Shown one piece after another: positions 7,561 through 16,862 of a stretch of 64,000 bases of DNA. Numbering within the stretch: position 1 is the first letter of the stretch; every line of letters starts with the position of its first letter. The notes beneath the pieces were generated by a model that did not search any database, had not been told where the DNA came from, and worked only from the letters and a program-made list of their open reading frames with translations. Made by a program: the position numbers and the translations under genes. The stretch comes from Proteiniclasticum ruminis DSM 24773 (GTDB taxonomy: Bacteria > Bacillota > Clostridia > Clostridiales > Clostridiaceae), in the NCBI RefSeq assembly GCF_000701905.1, contig NZ_JNKC01000001.1, positions 922,506 to 986,505 on the forward strand. Direction: 5' to 3'.

Positions 7561-9333
7561 CTATGACTTCAGTACTGTTCTGCCATTGATCACAAGACTT
7601 CTCTTTCCATCGATGGTCACAAGAGTACCTTCAGTGAGAACAGACATAGCGTCTAATGCTTCAGCAATGACTGGTATGTCATGTTTCATGGCTTCCACAG
7701 AGATTTCAGGGGTCACCTGATTGGTTTCTACTATGACTCCTGCTGTCTTATGGATGATATTGAGGTAATCGTCTGTAAGAGCATTCACCACAAGAATATC
7801 TCCATCAGAAATCTTCTCATCGGCCATCTTGAAATTAATGGCTTTCTTGATGACACCACTGACCACCTGCTTGGTCTCGTGGGTCCTCTTTCCTTGCAGC
7901 AGCACATCTCCAATGAGATGAACCTTGATCATATTGGTGGATCCTACAAAGTTAATTGGTAGACCCGCAGTGATGACTACAAGTTCTCCATCCTTCACGA
8001 AGCCTTTTTTCTTAGCGATTTCAGCAGTGCTGTCAATCATTTCATCCGTGGACTCATAAAGCTCTGCAACAATAGGGTATACGCCCCAGTACACAGACAG
8101 CTTTCTTGCCACATTCTTGCTTGGTGTGATGGCAAGAATCGGACACTCCGGTCTGAATCTGGACACGTTTTTCGCTGTGCTTCCTGATACAGTCGCTGAA
8201 ATGATGGCGGATGCGCCAAGCTCATAAGCTGTGGTCACACTGGCAAGAGAAATGGCCATGGGCACAGAAGAAGCATGGCTCATCATGAGCTTGGAGAGCA
8301 CCTTGTCGTGCTTGATGCGTCCTTCCACGTCTTCCGAAATCTTCACCATGGTCTTTACTGCTTCCACAGGATACTTGCCATTGGCTGTTTCTCCTGAAAG
8401 CATGATACAGTCAGTACCATCTAAAATCGCATTGGCCACATCTGAAACTTCAGCTCTTGTTGGTCTTGGGAAGCGGACCATAGACTCCAGCATCTGGGTT
8501 GCTGTGACTACAGGCTTCCCAGCCAAGTTACACAGTTCAATGATTTTCTTCTGGATTCCAGGCACCTGCTCCAGGGGAATCTCCACGCCCATATCTCCAC
8601 GGGCAACCATGACACCGTCAGAATACTTCACAATTTCTTCAACGTTGTCTACGCCTTCCTGGTTCTCTATCTTGGACATCAGGAAAATATCATCCGCTCC
8701 AAGATTTCTGAGCACTTTTCTTATGGCAAGGACGTCGTCCGCTTTACGGATAAACGATGCTGCAACGATATCTACACCCATCTCCACACCAAAGGCCAAA
8801 TCCTCCAGATCCTTTTCCGTCAGCGCAGGAAGCTGCGTCTTGATCCCAGGAAGATTGATTCCCTTGTGGTTGGACACTGTACCAGAGTTCAGTATTTTCG
8901 CTTTGATTACCCCTGAAACCAGCTCCACAGAAACGACTTCTAGTGCAACAAGACCATCATCGATGAGGATTCTGGATCCCACTTCCACATCTTCCGCAAG
9001 CTTATTGTAGGTCAGAGAAAACTTTGTGGCATCCCCAAGAATCTCTTCCTTGGTATGGATGTCGATGAATTTCCCTTCTTCCAATTGAACTGGAGCATCT
9101 TTGAAATCGTGGGTTCTGATTTCAGGACCCTTGGTATCAAGAAGAATGGCTACAGTTTTCCCTTGCTCCTCTGCAATCTTTCTTACTCTCTCCATTTTCA
9201 TGCGGTGATTCGCGTGGGTATCATGGGAAAAGTTATGTCTGGAAACATTCATGCCCGCCTCGATGAGCTCTCGGATGGCTTCCTCACTTTCTGATGTGGG
9301 TCCAATGGTACAGATAATTTTCGTTTTACGCAT
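7561..9333 (-). CDS. pyk: Pyruvate kinase with extra C-terminal domain
   Basis: This enzyme catalyses the last step of glycolysis, phosphoenolpyruvate plus ADP to pyruvate plus ATP. The N-terminus MRKTKIICTIGPTSE, SKIENQEGV (phosphoryl-transfer Lys), MVARGDMGVEIP and TATQMLESM are all in place. At 590 residues it carries the extra C-terminal PEP-utiliser-like domain (about 480-590) seen in Bacillus enzymes. The usual Thr-Ser-His motif of that domain is not recognisable (TNQVTPEIS stands there). The second of two close ATG codons (9333) is chosen because it sits 7 bases from AGGAGG and gives the standard N-terminus. It follows pfkA by 20 bases and is surely co-transcribed with it. Confidence 0.97.
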   Translation of the reverse strand: MRKTKIICTIGPTSESEEAIRELIEAGMNVSRHNFSHDTHANHRMKMERVRKIAEEQGKTVAILLDTKGPEIRTHDFKDAPVQLEEGKFIDIHTKEEILGDATKFSLTYNKLAEDVEVGSRILIDDGLVALEVVSVELVSGVIKAKILNSGTVSNHKGINLPGIKTQLPALTEKDLEDLAFGVEMGVDIVAASFIRKADDVLAIRKVLRNLGADDIFLMSKIENQEGVDNVEEIVKYSDGVMVARGDMGVEIPLEQVPGIQKKIIELCNLAGKPVVTATQMLESMVRFPRPTRAEVSDVANAILDGTDCIMLSGETANGKYPVEAVKTMVKISEDVEGRIKHDKVLSKLMMSHASSVPMAISLASVTTAYELGASAIISATVSGSTAKNVSRFRPECPILAITPSKNVARKLSVYWGVYPIVAELYESTDEMIDSTAEIAKKKGFVKDGELVVITAGLPINFVGSTNMIKVHLIGDVLLQGKRTHETKQVVSGVIKKAINFKMADEKISDGDILVVNALTDDYLNIIHKTAGVIVETNQVTPEISVEAMKHDIPVIAEALDAMSVLTEGTLVTIDGKRSLVINGRTVLKS

Positions 9334-9353
9334 GTTCATCCTCCTATTTTTTC

Positions 9354-10310
9354 TTATACAAGGTCCATGGCAATCTGATAGAGTTTTTCATTAAAGGGTC
9401 TTGTCATACTCAGCGCTTCATGGATATCATAATCAACAATATCTCCTTTTACAGTCCCGATGACTCTTGCGGATTTTCCTTCTATCAGAAGCTCCACCGC
9501 ACGGTGTCCCATACGGGTAGCAAGAATTCTGTCGTAGGCTGTAGGCATACCGCCTCTCTGAATATGGCCCAGTACAGTAGTTCTTGTCTCAATACCTGAC
9601 ACATCTTCAATCTCTTTTGCAATCTCTTCAGAATTTCCGACACCTTCAGCAATGACCACCAGGTTGTGATGCTTCTTGTGTCTTTTTCCGTCCATGACGG
9701 TTTTGATGATTTCATCTTTGCTGTATTTCTTTTCCGGAACCAGAATGGTGGTGGCTCCACCGGCAATTCCTGCATACAGTGCAAGGTCTCCACAGTTTCT
9801 TCCCATAACTTCCACCACAGAGACTCTCTGATGGGAGGAAGAGGTATCACGGATTTTGTTGATGGCATCTATAACGGTGTTCTGGGCAGTATCAAATCCA
9901 ATGGTACGGTCCGTATAAGCCATGTCATTGTCTATGGTTCCAGGAATTCCTATGGTTTTGATGCCAAGATCGGATAATCCCTTTGCCCCCAAGAAGGATC
10001 CATCTCCACCAATGACCACAAGTCCTTCTATGCCATATACTCTAAGCACCTGTGCAGCCTTTTCACGAACCTTAGGATCCGCAAACTCAGGGAATCTGGC
10101 AGTTTTCAGGATGGTTCCACCCTTCTGGATGATATCAGATACTGAGCTTCTGTCCATAGGAAGGATTTCTCCCTCATGGAGCCCTAAGTATCCTTTGTAA
10201 ATCCCCATGACTTCTATATTGTTCACAAGAGCAGTACGTACAACAGCTCGGATGGCCGCATTCATTCCTGGCGCGTCGCCACCGCTGGTCAGTATCCCAA
10301 TTTTCTTCAT
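9354..10310 (-). CDS. pfkA: ATP-dependent 6-phosphofructokinase
   Basis: Phosphorylates fructose 6-phosphate to fructose 1,6-bisphosphate, the committed glycolytic step. It shows the ATP-binding GGDAPGMNAA near residue 11, GGDGSFLGA near 101, and the catalytic GTIDNDMAYTDRTIGFDTA segment near 124. The 318-residue length is standard for the bacterial allosteric tetramer. It is followed at 20 bases by pyk in the conserved pfkA-pyk pair. dnaE lies upstream with a 154-base gap, as in many Firmicutes. The ATG has AGGAGGG upstream with a slightly long spacing. Confidence 0.97.
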   Translation of the reverse strand: MKKIGILTSGGDAPGMNAAIRAVVRTALVNNIEVMGIYKGYLGLHEGEILPMDRSSVSDIIQKGGTILKTARFPEFADPKVREKAAQVLRVYGIEGLVVIGGDGSFLGAKGLSDLGIKTIGIPGTIDNDMAYTDRTIGFDTAQNTVIDAINKIRDTSSSHQRVSVVEVMGRNCGDLALYAGIAGGATTILVPEKKYSKDEIIKTVMDGKRHKKHHNLVVIAEGVGNSEEIAKEIEDVSGIETRTTVLGHIQRGGMPTAYDRILATRMGHRAVELLIEGKSARVIGTVKGDIVDYDIHEALSMTRPFNEKLYQIAMDLV

Positions 10311-10464
10311 TTTTATATACCCTCCTAAAGAGGCAGAAGAGGTTCTCTTCCGTCCATTAAAATTTAGCCCATCTTATTGTATCTCTAAAATGAAATGATT
10401 TCAAGATGATGCTCTGCCGCGAGAAAAAGTTAATATCTCCATGATACCACCGTCTGGACTTTTC

Positions 10465-13400
10465 CTAAGATTCAACCACTTTGACATTATCCTCTCCAAG
10501 TTTTTCCTCCAGCATCTTTACAATGGGGGACCATTCATCCACCCACAGATCCCTGGACAGCTGCATCACTTCTCTGGTCTTGGAAGAAACCACATGGACA
10601 GGCATTTCTCCATGGAACGTTTTAAACACCGTTCGTAAAGTCTTCACCATCAGCCTTGCTTCTTCCATGTCCTTAAACCTCAGATAGAGCTTTTTCTTTT
10701 TCTCCTCCAGGTTTCCGATGGACTCCACAATGATCTTTGTATTCTCTTCCTCTTTAATGGAAACTCTACCCCGGATCAGCACAATACGGTCTTCTTTCAG
10801 CTCTGAAACTACTTTTTCGTAGGCTTTCGGAAACACGATGCACTCAATGACACCAGACAGGTCCTCCAGCATCAGAAAGGCCATCATAGAAGAGTTTCTT
10901 GTGATTTTCCTCGTAATGTTTCTCATGAGTCCGCCAAGAATCACCCGGTCACCGTCTTTCAGATCTTTCTCATGAAGAACCGCATCTGCAAACATGGAAG
11001 CTTCATCCCGGACATCATCCAGGATGCTGTGATCCTCCGTGAGGATATCAGACACTTTGTGGCTGATACTCCTTGCCAGCCTGTCCTCATACTCATCCAA
11101 CGGATGACCCGAGAGGTACATCCCTGTCATTTCCTTTTCCATGAACAGCAGGTCCTTATGACTGAACTCCTTAAGGTTCGGATAGGAAATGGTCATCATT
11201 TCCTCCTCTTCCAGAAGATCTCCAAACAAAGAGACCTGACCTTCAATATTTTTTCTGTTTTTCTGCGTGAAACTGTCCATGATCTTCTCATAAACTGCCA
11301 GCATCTGCGCTCTGTTTCCATCGAGTCCATCAAAAACCCCCGCACGGATTAGCGCTTCCACTGCTCGTTTATTAAGGCTTCCATTGGTGTTTCTCTCGAG
11401 AAAATCCATCAGTGTCTTATATACGCCGCCGGATCTTCTGTTTTCCACCAGGGACTCCACCATCTGCTTCCCAACCCCTTTGATGGCGCCGAGGCCAAAG
11501 ACGATCTTCCCATCTTTTACCTTGTATTTCCATTCAGACAAGTTGACGTCTGGAGCATCCACTTCGATGCCTAAACCTTTGGCAAATCTAAGATAGGCGT
11601 AGCATTTATCTGCATTGCCCAGGAAGGAGTTCAGCATAGCTGCTGTAAACTCCGCAGGGTAATACCGCATGAGATAGGCCGTCTGATAACCGATGACCGC
11701 ATAGGCTGCCGCATGCGCTTTATTGAAGGCATAACTTGCAAAATCCATCATCTGGTTGAAGATGGTGTTGGCTACCTGCTCAGAGATTCCATTTCGAACA
11801 CAGCCAGGCACAATGACATTTCCTTTTTCATCATCCAGTCCATAAATAAAGTTCTTGCGCTCTTCCTCCATGACATCATGTTTCTTCTTGCTCATGGCTC
11901 GCCTTACAAGATCAGACCTTCCCATGGAATATCCTGCAAGGTCCCGCACAATTTGCATAACTTGCTCCTGGTAAACAATGACACCATAAGTGACCGATAG
12001 AATTGGCTCCAGCTCTGGACAAAGATAGGAGACTTTTTCCGGATGGTTCTTATTTTCGATGTATCTTGGAATCTCCGCCATAGGTCCTGGACGGTATAGA
12101 GAAATGCCCGCGATGATGTCTTCTAAAGAGTCTGGTTTCAGCTCCTTCATAAAGCTTGTCATACCCGCAGACTCCAGCTGGAAAACCCCCACGGTTTTTC
12201 CTTCTCCGATCATTTTATAGACCTCAGGGTCCTGAAGAGGCAGGTTGTCGATATCAATGTCCACGCCTCTATTGTCTTTCACCATATCCACGGTATCCCG
12301 CATGACGGTGAGCGTACGAAGACCCAGGAAGTCCATTTTCAAAAGTCCAAGTTCTTCCAAGGTGTTCATGGTGAACTGCGTTACAATGGACTCCTCATTT
12401 TTCTGAAGAGGGACATAATTCACCAGGGGCTTTTCAGAAATCACAACTCCCGCCGCATGGGTGGAGGCGTGTCTTGAAAGACCTTCCAGCTTCTTTGCGA
12501 TATCCAGAAGCTCCATGACACGCCCATCACTTTCATAGGCGCGTTTCAGTTCTGGATTCATTTCAATGGCTCCTTCCAGCGTAATGCCCAGAACCGTTGG
12601 AATCATCTTGGCGATCTGATCCACTTCCCCATAAGGATAGTTCATGGCTCTGCCCACATCCCGGATACAAGCTCTTGCAGCCATGGTACCGAAGGTGATG
12701 ATCTGAGCCACATTGTCCGCCCCATATTTTCCTACCACATAGTCAATGACTTCACCACGCCTTTCGTAGCAGAAATCCGAATCGATATCCGGCATGGAGA
12801 TTCTTTCCGGATTGAGAAAACGCTCAAAAAGCAGCTGATACTTGATGGGGTCAATCTTCGTGATGTTGAGGCAATAAGACACACAGGACCCCGCAGCGCT
12901 TCCTCTGCCAGCTCCAGTGGCGATGCCATGGTCATTGGCGAACTTGATGAAGTCCCACACAATGAGGAAATAGTCCACATATCCCATGTCATTCATGATC
13001 TTCAGCTCATAGTCAATTCGCGTGATGATCTCCTTCTGCTCTTTCTCCACCAGACCTCTCAGCTCTTCCACATGAAGAGGTTTGCCCCGATAGGCAGAGA
13101 AGGCGTCATACTTCTCCACCATACCTTCGTAGGTTCTTTCAGTGAGATAGGTGTAAGGGTCCGCTCCTTCTGGCAGCGGGAACTTTGGCAGTTTCGATAC
13201 GTGGAACTCATAATCAAAGCTGCACATCTCCGCAATTTTCACCGTGTTCTCCAGAGCTTCCGGTACATGGGAAAAAAGATCTTCCATTTCTTCATAGGAC
13301 TTCAGATAGAACTCATCGGAAGGATACCGCATACGGTTCTCTTCCTCCACTGTTTTCCCTGTCTGTATGCAAAGAAGAATGTCATGAGCTCTGGCATCTT

Positions 13401-14037
13401 CTTTCTTCAGATAATGGACATCATTGGTGCAGACAAGAGGGATGCCAAGTTCTTTGGCTAAAGCAATGTTCAGCTTATTGACTTTCCTCTGCTCCTCTAG
13501 TCCATGGTCCTGAAGCTCCAGATAATAATCCTCCCCGAACAGTCCATGATAGAATTTCGCAGCTTCCTTGGCTCTATCCGGCATACCCAGATTGAAAAAC
13601 TCCTGCACTTCACCACCGAGACAAGCAGAAAGACAAATAAGCCCTTCTGAATGCTTCTCCAGAAAAGCGTGGTCTACCCTTGGTTTATAGTAAAATCCAG
13701 ACAAGGAGGCTTCCGACACAATCTTCATGAGATTCTCATAGCCGGTCTCGTTCTTTACAAGAAGAACAAGATGGTGGGTCGTATTCTCCGGATCCTGATT
13801 CTTGATGCTCATATCTTTCGCAGCCACATAGATTTCACAGCCGATGATGGGCTTGATGCCTGCTTTTTTTGCTTCTTTGTAAAAATCCACACAGCCGTAC
13901 ATGGAGCCATGGTCCGTGATGGCCACATGCTTCATGCCCAGTTCTTTCACACGGCTGATGATTCCGCTGATCTTCGCCGATCCATCCAGAAGACTGTATT
14001 CTGTATGAAGATGAAGATGGGCAAATGGTTTATTCAT
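10465..14037 (-). CDS. dnaE: DNA polymerase III alpha subunit, DnaE type
   Basis: This replicative polymerase subunit has an N-terminal PHP domain (HLHTEYSLLDG, ITDHGSMYG), the C-family catalytic palm with PDIDSDF around residue 400, a helix-hairpin-helix region, and a C-terminal OB-fold (GVIECIVFPKAYEKV). The length of 1190 residues fits DnaE rather than PolC, which is longer and carries an inserted exonuclease domain. In Firmicutes DnaE usually extends primers on the lagging strand next to PolC; PolC is not in this window. Its position before pfkA-pyk is a conserved gene order. Confidence 0.97.
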   Translation of the reverse strand: MNKPFAHLHLHTEYSLLDGSAKISGIISRVKELGMKHVAITDHGSMYGCVDFYKEAKKAGIKPIIGCEIYVAAKDMSIKNQDPENTTHHLVLLVKNETGYENLMKIVSEASLSGFYYKPRVDHAFLEKHSEGLICLSACLGGEVQEFFNLGMPDRAKEAAKFYHGLFGEDYYLELQDHGLEEQRKVNKLNIALAKELGIPLVCTNDVHYLKKEDARAHDILLCIQTGKTVEEENRMRYPSDEFYLKSYEEMEDLFSHVPEALENTVKIAEMCSFDYEFHVSKLPKFPLPEGADPYTYLTERTYEGMVEKYDAFSAYRGKPLHVEELRGLVEKEQKEIITRIDYELKIMNDMGYVDYFLIVWDFIKFANDHGIATGAGRGSAAGSCVSYCLNITKIDPIKYQLLFERFLNPERISMPDIDSDFCYERRGEVIDYVVGKYGADNVAQIITFGTMAARACIRDVGRAMNYPYGEVDQIAKMIPTVLGITLEGAIEMNPELKRAYESDGRVMELLDIAKKLEGLSRHASTHAAGVVISEKPLVNYVPLQKNEESIVTQFTMNTLEELGLLKMDFLGLRTLTVMRDTVDMVKDNRGVDIDIDNLPLQDPEVYKMIGEGKTVGVFQLESAGMTSFMKELKPDSLEDIIAGISLYRPGPMAEIPRYIENKNHPEKVSYLCPELEPILSVTYGVIVYQEQVMQIVRDLAGYSMGRSDLVRRAMSKKKHDVMEEERKNFIYGLDDEKGNVIVPGCVRNGISEQVANTIFNQMMDFASYAFNKAHAAAYAVIGYQTAYLMRYYPAEFTAAMLNSFLGNADKCYAYLRFAKGLGIEVDAPDVNLSEWKYKVKDGKIVFGLGAIKGVGKQMVESLVENRRSGGVYKTLMDFLERNTNGSLNKRAVEALIRAGVFDGLDGNRAQMLAVYEKIMDSFTQKNRKNIEGQVSLFGDLLEEEEMMTISYPNLKEFSHKDLLFMEKEMTGMYLSGHPLDEYEDRLARSISHKVSDILTEDHSILDDVRDEASMFADAVLHEKDLKDGDRVILGGLMRNITRKITRNSSMMAFLMLEDLSGVIECIVFPKAYEKVVSELKEDRIVLIRGRVSIKEEENTKIIVESIGNLEEKKKKLYLRFKDMEEARLMVKTLRTVFKTFHGEMPVHVVSSKTREVMQLSRDLWVDEWSPIVKMLEEKLGEDNVKVVES

Positions 14038-14076
14038 AAATTCAGTCCTTTCTATACCAAAGACAAAAAGATGTTC

Positions 14077-14367
14077 CTATGCGCTGAAGTCACAGGCTTT
14101 GGAGTCTAAAAGCATCGGTCTTAAGTGCGCCAGCACCTGATCCACATGGTAAGGATGCACCTGATACTCATCCATGGCTTCTTTAGAGTCAAAGCCTGAA
14201 ATGAGGCAGATGTCGTAGCTTCTTCCCGTGAACAGCTCATCTTGACCTACCACCAGATGCTTCAGCTGAGGGATTTCCCCCTCCATGGCCAGAAGCAGCC
14301 CCTTTGCCTTTTCCATATTTTCTTTGGAATTTTCCTTTAATTTGAACATCACAACATGATAAAACAT
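14077..14367 (-). CDS. Dabb-domain (stress-responsive A/B barrel) protein
   Basis: A 96-residue single-domain protein. The start FYHVVMFKLK, the central GRSYDICLISGFDSKEAMDEY and the ending HPYHVDQVLAHL match the dimeric alpha+beta barrel (Dabb) family. Members range from stress proteins to cyclases, and the bacterial ones are mostly uncharacterised. It sits 39 bases upstream of dnaE on the same strand and may be co-transcribed with it. No catalytic residues can be assigned. Confidence 0.85.
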   Translation of the reverse strand: MFYHVVMFKLKENSKENMEKAKGLLLAMEGEIPQLKHLVVGQDELFTGRSYDICLISGFDSKEAMDEYQVHPYHVDQVLAHLRPMLLDSKACDFSA

Positions 14368-14414
14368 ATAATTTCCCCCTATTTACTACATGTACTTTCT
14401 TTACACATTCTTAC

Positions 14415-15713
14415 TTACTCATCCAGCGTATGCAGGATACTGAGTCTGGATGTGGCAATGAGCTTGTCTCTTGACTTCAGGTTCACATCTACTTTTGAGT
14501 GGAGCTTAGATGTCTTGATGATGTTGATCTCCATGGTGAACTTCGCATCAATGCCCAGCACTTCATAAAAGTCCGTAGCGCATTTATCCAAGCTGCAGCT
14601 GTAGTACTGGTTCTGCAGATGTGAGATGGCAGTCTTTGACATAAGCATGGAAAGGAGTCCTCTTGAAGCATTACCCAAGGGATCCAGAAATTCTGCCGTT
14701 ACCACGCCACTATAGTAGAACTTTCCTTCTCTTTTTTCCACCGTCAAGTGCCGTATGATCTTGTCCTCCATGGTGTCTGTTTCCATGGGTTTCATATGAC
14801 GCTCCTGAAGGGCTTTCAGGATGTCTGTTCTCGTAATGACACCCACAAGAACTCCGTCTTCAGTGACGGGGCATAGTGGAAGATTTTCCCAGTCCATGAT
14901 GTGGGCCACATAGGATACCGTGGTCTTGGGCGTCACAGAAAGATTCACCTTACGGAGCACCTCTCCCACCCGATCACTTTCTTCTCTGCCAAGGGTTTCC
15001 TTTGGAGTGATGATACCCTGGACCACCATTTTCTCATCCACCACTGGAAACTTCTCATGGCCAGAACGCTCAGAAAGCCTGATATAGTCATGGATGGTGT
15101 CCCGCACCGTCAGATGATAGGTTTCCTTCTGGATGATGTCTTTGACATAGGGAATGGTCTGTTTGATGAGATTTTCTGAAATACCACGATTGATCATGGA
15201 TGCTGTGGTGAATGTGTCATAGGAACAGGAGATGATTGGAATCTTCAGCCTGTCCGCCAGGGCCACATTCTTCTCAGTAGCTTTGAAGCCACCGGTGATG
15301 AGAACGCCAACACCCATATTGAGCGCAAGACTGTGCACTTCATCCCGGTTGCCCACAATGAGGAGTCCCCCAACTGTGAGGTACTTTTTCATGGCTTCCA
15401 TGGTCATGGCTCCGATGTTGAACCGGTAGATGGTCTTTTCAACCCCATCTTTCCCCCCTAGAAGCTCGCCATCCACAATCCGGATGATCTCGTTATAGGT
15501 GATGGATTCAATCTTCTTTTCCTTCTCACTCTCTACACGGATGGTTCCTGTTCTTGGAAGAGTTTCCAGATACCCTTCCTCCTCCATGAGCTTAATGGCT
15601 TTATAAGCCGTGGCATCACTCACTCCCCGGTCTTTTGCCAAGGTTCTGACGGAAAGCTTCGTGCCCAGCTGCATTTCTTTGATATGTTCCATGATACGGT
15701 CAATCTTCGCCAT
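14415..15713 (-). CDS. DRTGG/CBS-domain regulator with HTH and hotdog domain (YtoI-like)
   Basis: The domain order is clear: a winged-HTH of about 60 residues (SVRTLAKDRGVSDATAYKAIKLMEEEGYLE), a DRTGG domain (about 70-180), a CBS pair (about 195-310) and a C-terminal hotdog-fold domain. This matches B. subtilis YtoI and the streptococcal SpxR type. CBS pairs usually bind adenine nucleotides, so it probably couples nucleotide or acyl-thioester status to transcription. Targets are unknown. The ATG overlaps the whiA stop (TAATG), with GGAGG inside the end of whiA, so the two are translationally coupled. Confidence 0.85.
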   Translation of the reverse strand: MAKIDRIMEHIKEMQLGTKLSVRTLAKDRGVSDATAYKAIKLMEEEGYLETLPRTGTIRVESEKEKKIESITYNEIIRIVDGELLGGKDGVEKTIYRFNIGAMTMEAMKKYLTVGGLLIVGNRDEVHSLALNMGVGVLITGGFKATEKNVALADRLKIPIISCSYDTFTTASMINRGISENLIKQTIPYVKDIIQKETYHLTVRDTIHDYIRLSERSGHEKFPVVDEKMVVQGIITPKETLGREESDRVGEVLRKVNLSVTPKTTVSYVAHIMDWENLPLCPVTEDGVLVGVITRTDILKALQERHMKPMETDTMEDKIIRHLTVEKREGKFYYSGVVTAEFLDPLGNASRGLLSMLMSKTAISHLQNQYYSCSLDKCATDFYEVLGIDAKFTMEINIIKTSKLHSKVDVNLKSRDKLIATSRLSILHTLDE

Positions 15714-16663
15714 TAGAGTCCTCCCTTTCTCAGTTCATCTGCTATCTTTTCTATTTTCCTCAATCTATGATTCACACCGGACTTTCCCACAGGAGGATTC
15801 AGCATTTCCCCAAGCTCCTTCAGGGACTCATCCGGATATTCAATGCGCAGCTCTGCAATATCACGCAGGGGCTTTGAAAGTCTTCCAAGACCAATTTCTT
15901 TCTCAATAAGTTTTATAGACTCTACTTGGCGTACCGCGGCGTTGACGGTTTTTGAAAGGTTCGCTGTCTCACAGTTCACCAAACGGTTCACATTGTTTCT
16001 CATATCTTTGACAATACGGACATTTTCGAATTCAAAAAGGCTGTTGTAAGCGCCGATGATAGAAAGAATATCCACAATCTGCTCTCCCTCTTTTAGGTAG
16101 ACGATATGGGAGTTCTTTCTGGCAATGACCTTCGAGGTCAGCCCATAGGAATTGATGAGCTCTTTCAGCTCCTCCGCAAGCTCCAGAGAGTTCACAACAA
16201 ACTCCAGATGATAGGCTTTCTCTGGATTTGATACACTGCCTGATCCCAGAAAGGAACCTTTGATATAGGCTTTCTTCAAGGCATCCGTATGTACCAGATT
16301 GGGGCTGATGGAGTAGTTCAGTCCCATCGCACCTTCTTCCTCCTTCAGTATTCCGGTCTCCAGAAGAAGTTCCCGAAGACCCATATCTTCCGAAATGACG
16401 ATGACATAAACATTGTTTTTCTTGAGAGATCCAGATTTTTTCACAAGAAGCCTTCCGTGAATCTTCAGATGGTCCTTGAGAAGCTTGAAAATAAACCTCG
16501 CTGTAGAAGGATTTTCAGTGGTGATTTTAAAAGACAGCTTCGCTGACCCAAAAGCCAGCGTCCCAGAAAGACGCATGATGGCGGATAGAAGAGCAATGAT
16601 CTCTGCCCTTGTAATCTCTGTATTTTTAGTGATTTCATTTTTAACTGTAGAGGAAAAAGACAT
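15713..16663 (-). CDS. whiA: DNA-binding protein WhiA
   Basis: WhiA combines two LAGLIDADG-like domains with a C-terminal HTH and links growth and cell division in Gram-positive bacteria. Typical segments are the SSTVKNEITKN start, KAYIKGSFLGSGSVSNPEKAYHLEF and the C-terminal ELGEMLNPPVGKSGVNHRLRKI. The ATG at 16663 is preferred over the GTG at 16672 because GGTGAG then stands at proper spacing and the protein is 316 residues, the normal length. Its upstream neighbour is yvcK, but a hairpin between the two genes (16812-16851) suggests partial separation. Confidence 0.95.
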   Translation of the reverse strand: MSFSSTVKNEITKNTEITRAEIIALLSAIMRLSGTLAFGSAKLSFKITTENPSTARFIFKLLKDHLKIHGRLLVKKSGSLKKNNVYVIVISEDMGLRELLLETGILKEEEGAMGLNYSISPNLVHTDALKKAYIKGSFLGSGSVSNPEKAYHLEFVVNSLELAEELKELINSYGLTSKVIARKNSHIVYLKEGEQIVDILSIIGAYNSLFEFENVRIVKDMRNNVNRLVNCETANLSKTVNAAVRQVESIKLIEKEIGLGRLSKPLRDIAELRIEYPDESLKELGEMLNPPVGKSGVNHRLRKIEKIADELRKGGL

Positions 16664-16811
16664 ACAACTCACCAGCCTGTTTTATTATAGTTCGATAATT
16701 CTCTGTATCTTCTGTATTTTTCAAGACAGTTTTAGTACAGCTGACCCTTCAATTATATCATAAACCACCCCTGGTGCATCGCATAAGAACCCTTCGCTTC
16801 GCATAAAATTA

Positions 16812-16851
16812 GACCGGAAGTCTTTGATATTGAACTCAAAGATTTCCGGTC
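16812..16851 (-). terminator. Hairpin between yvcK and whiA, probable terminator
   Basis: On the minus strand GACCGGAAATCTTTGA pairs with TCAAAGACTTCCGGTC except for two central mismatches, and a short interrupted U-run (TAATTTTA) follows. It lies 11 bases after the yvcK stop. Termination may be partial. Confidence 0.65.
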
Positions 16852-16862
16852 CCATCTATTTG

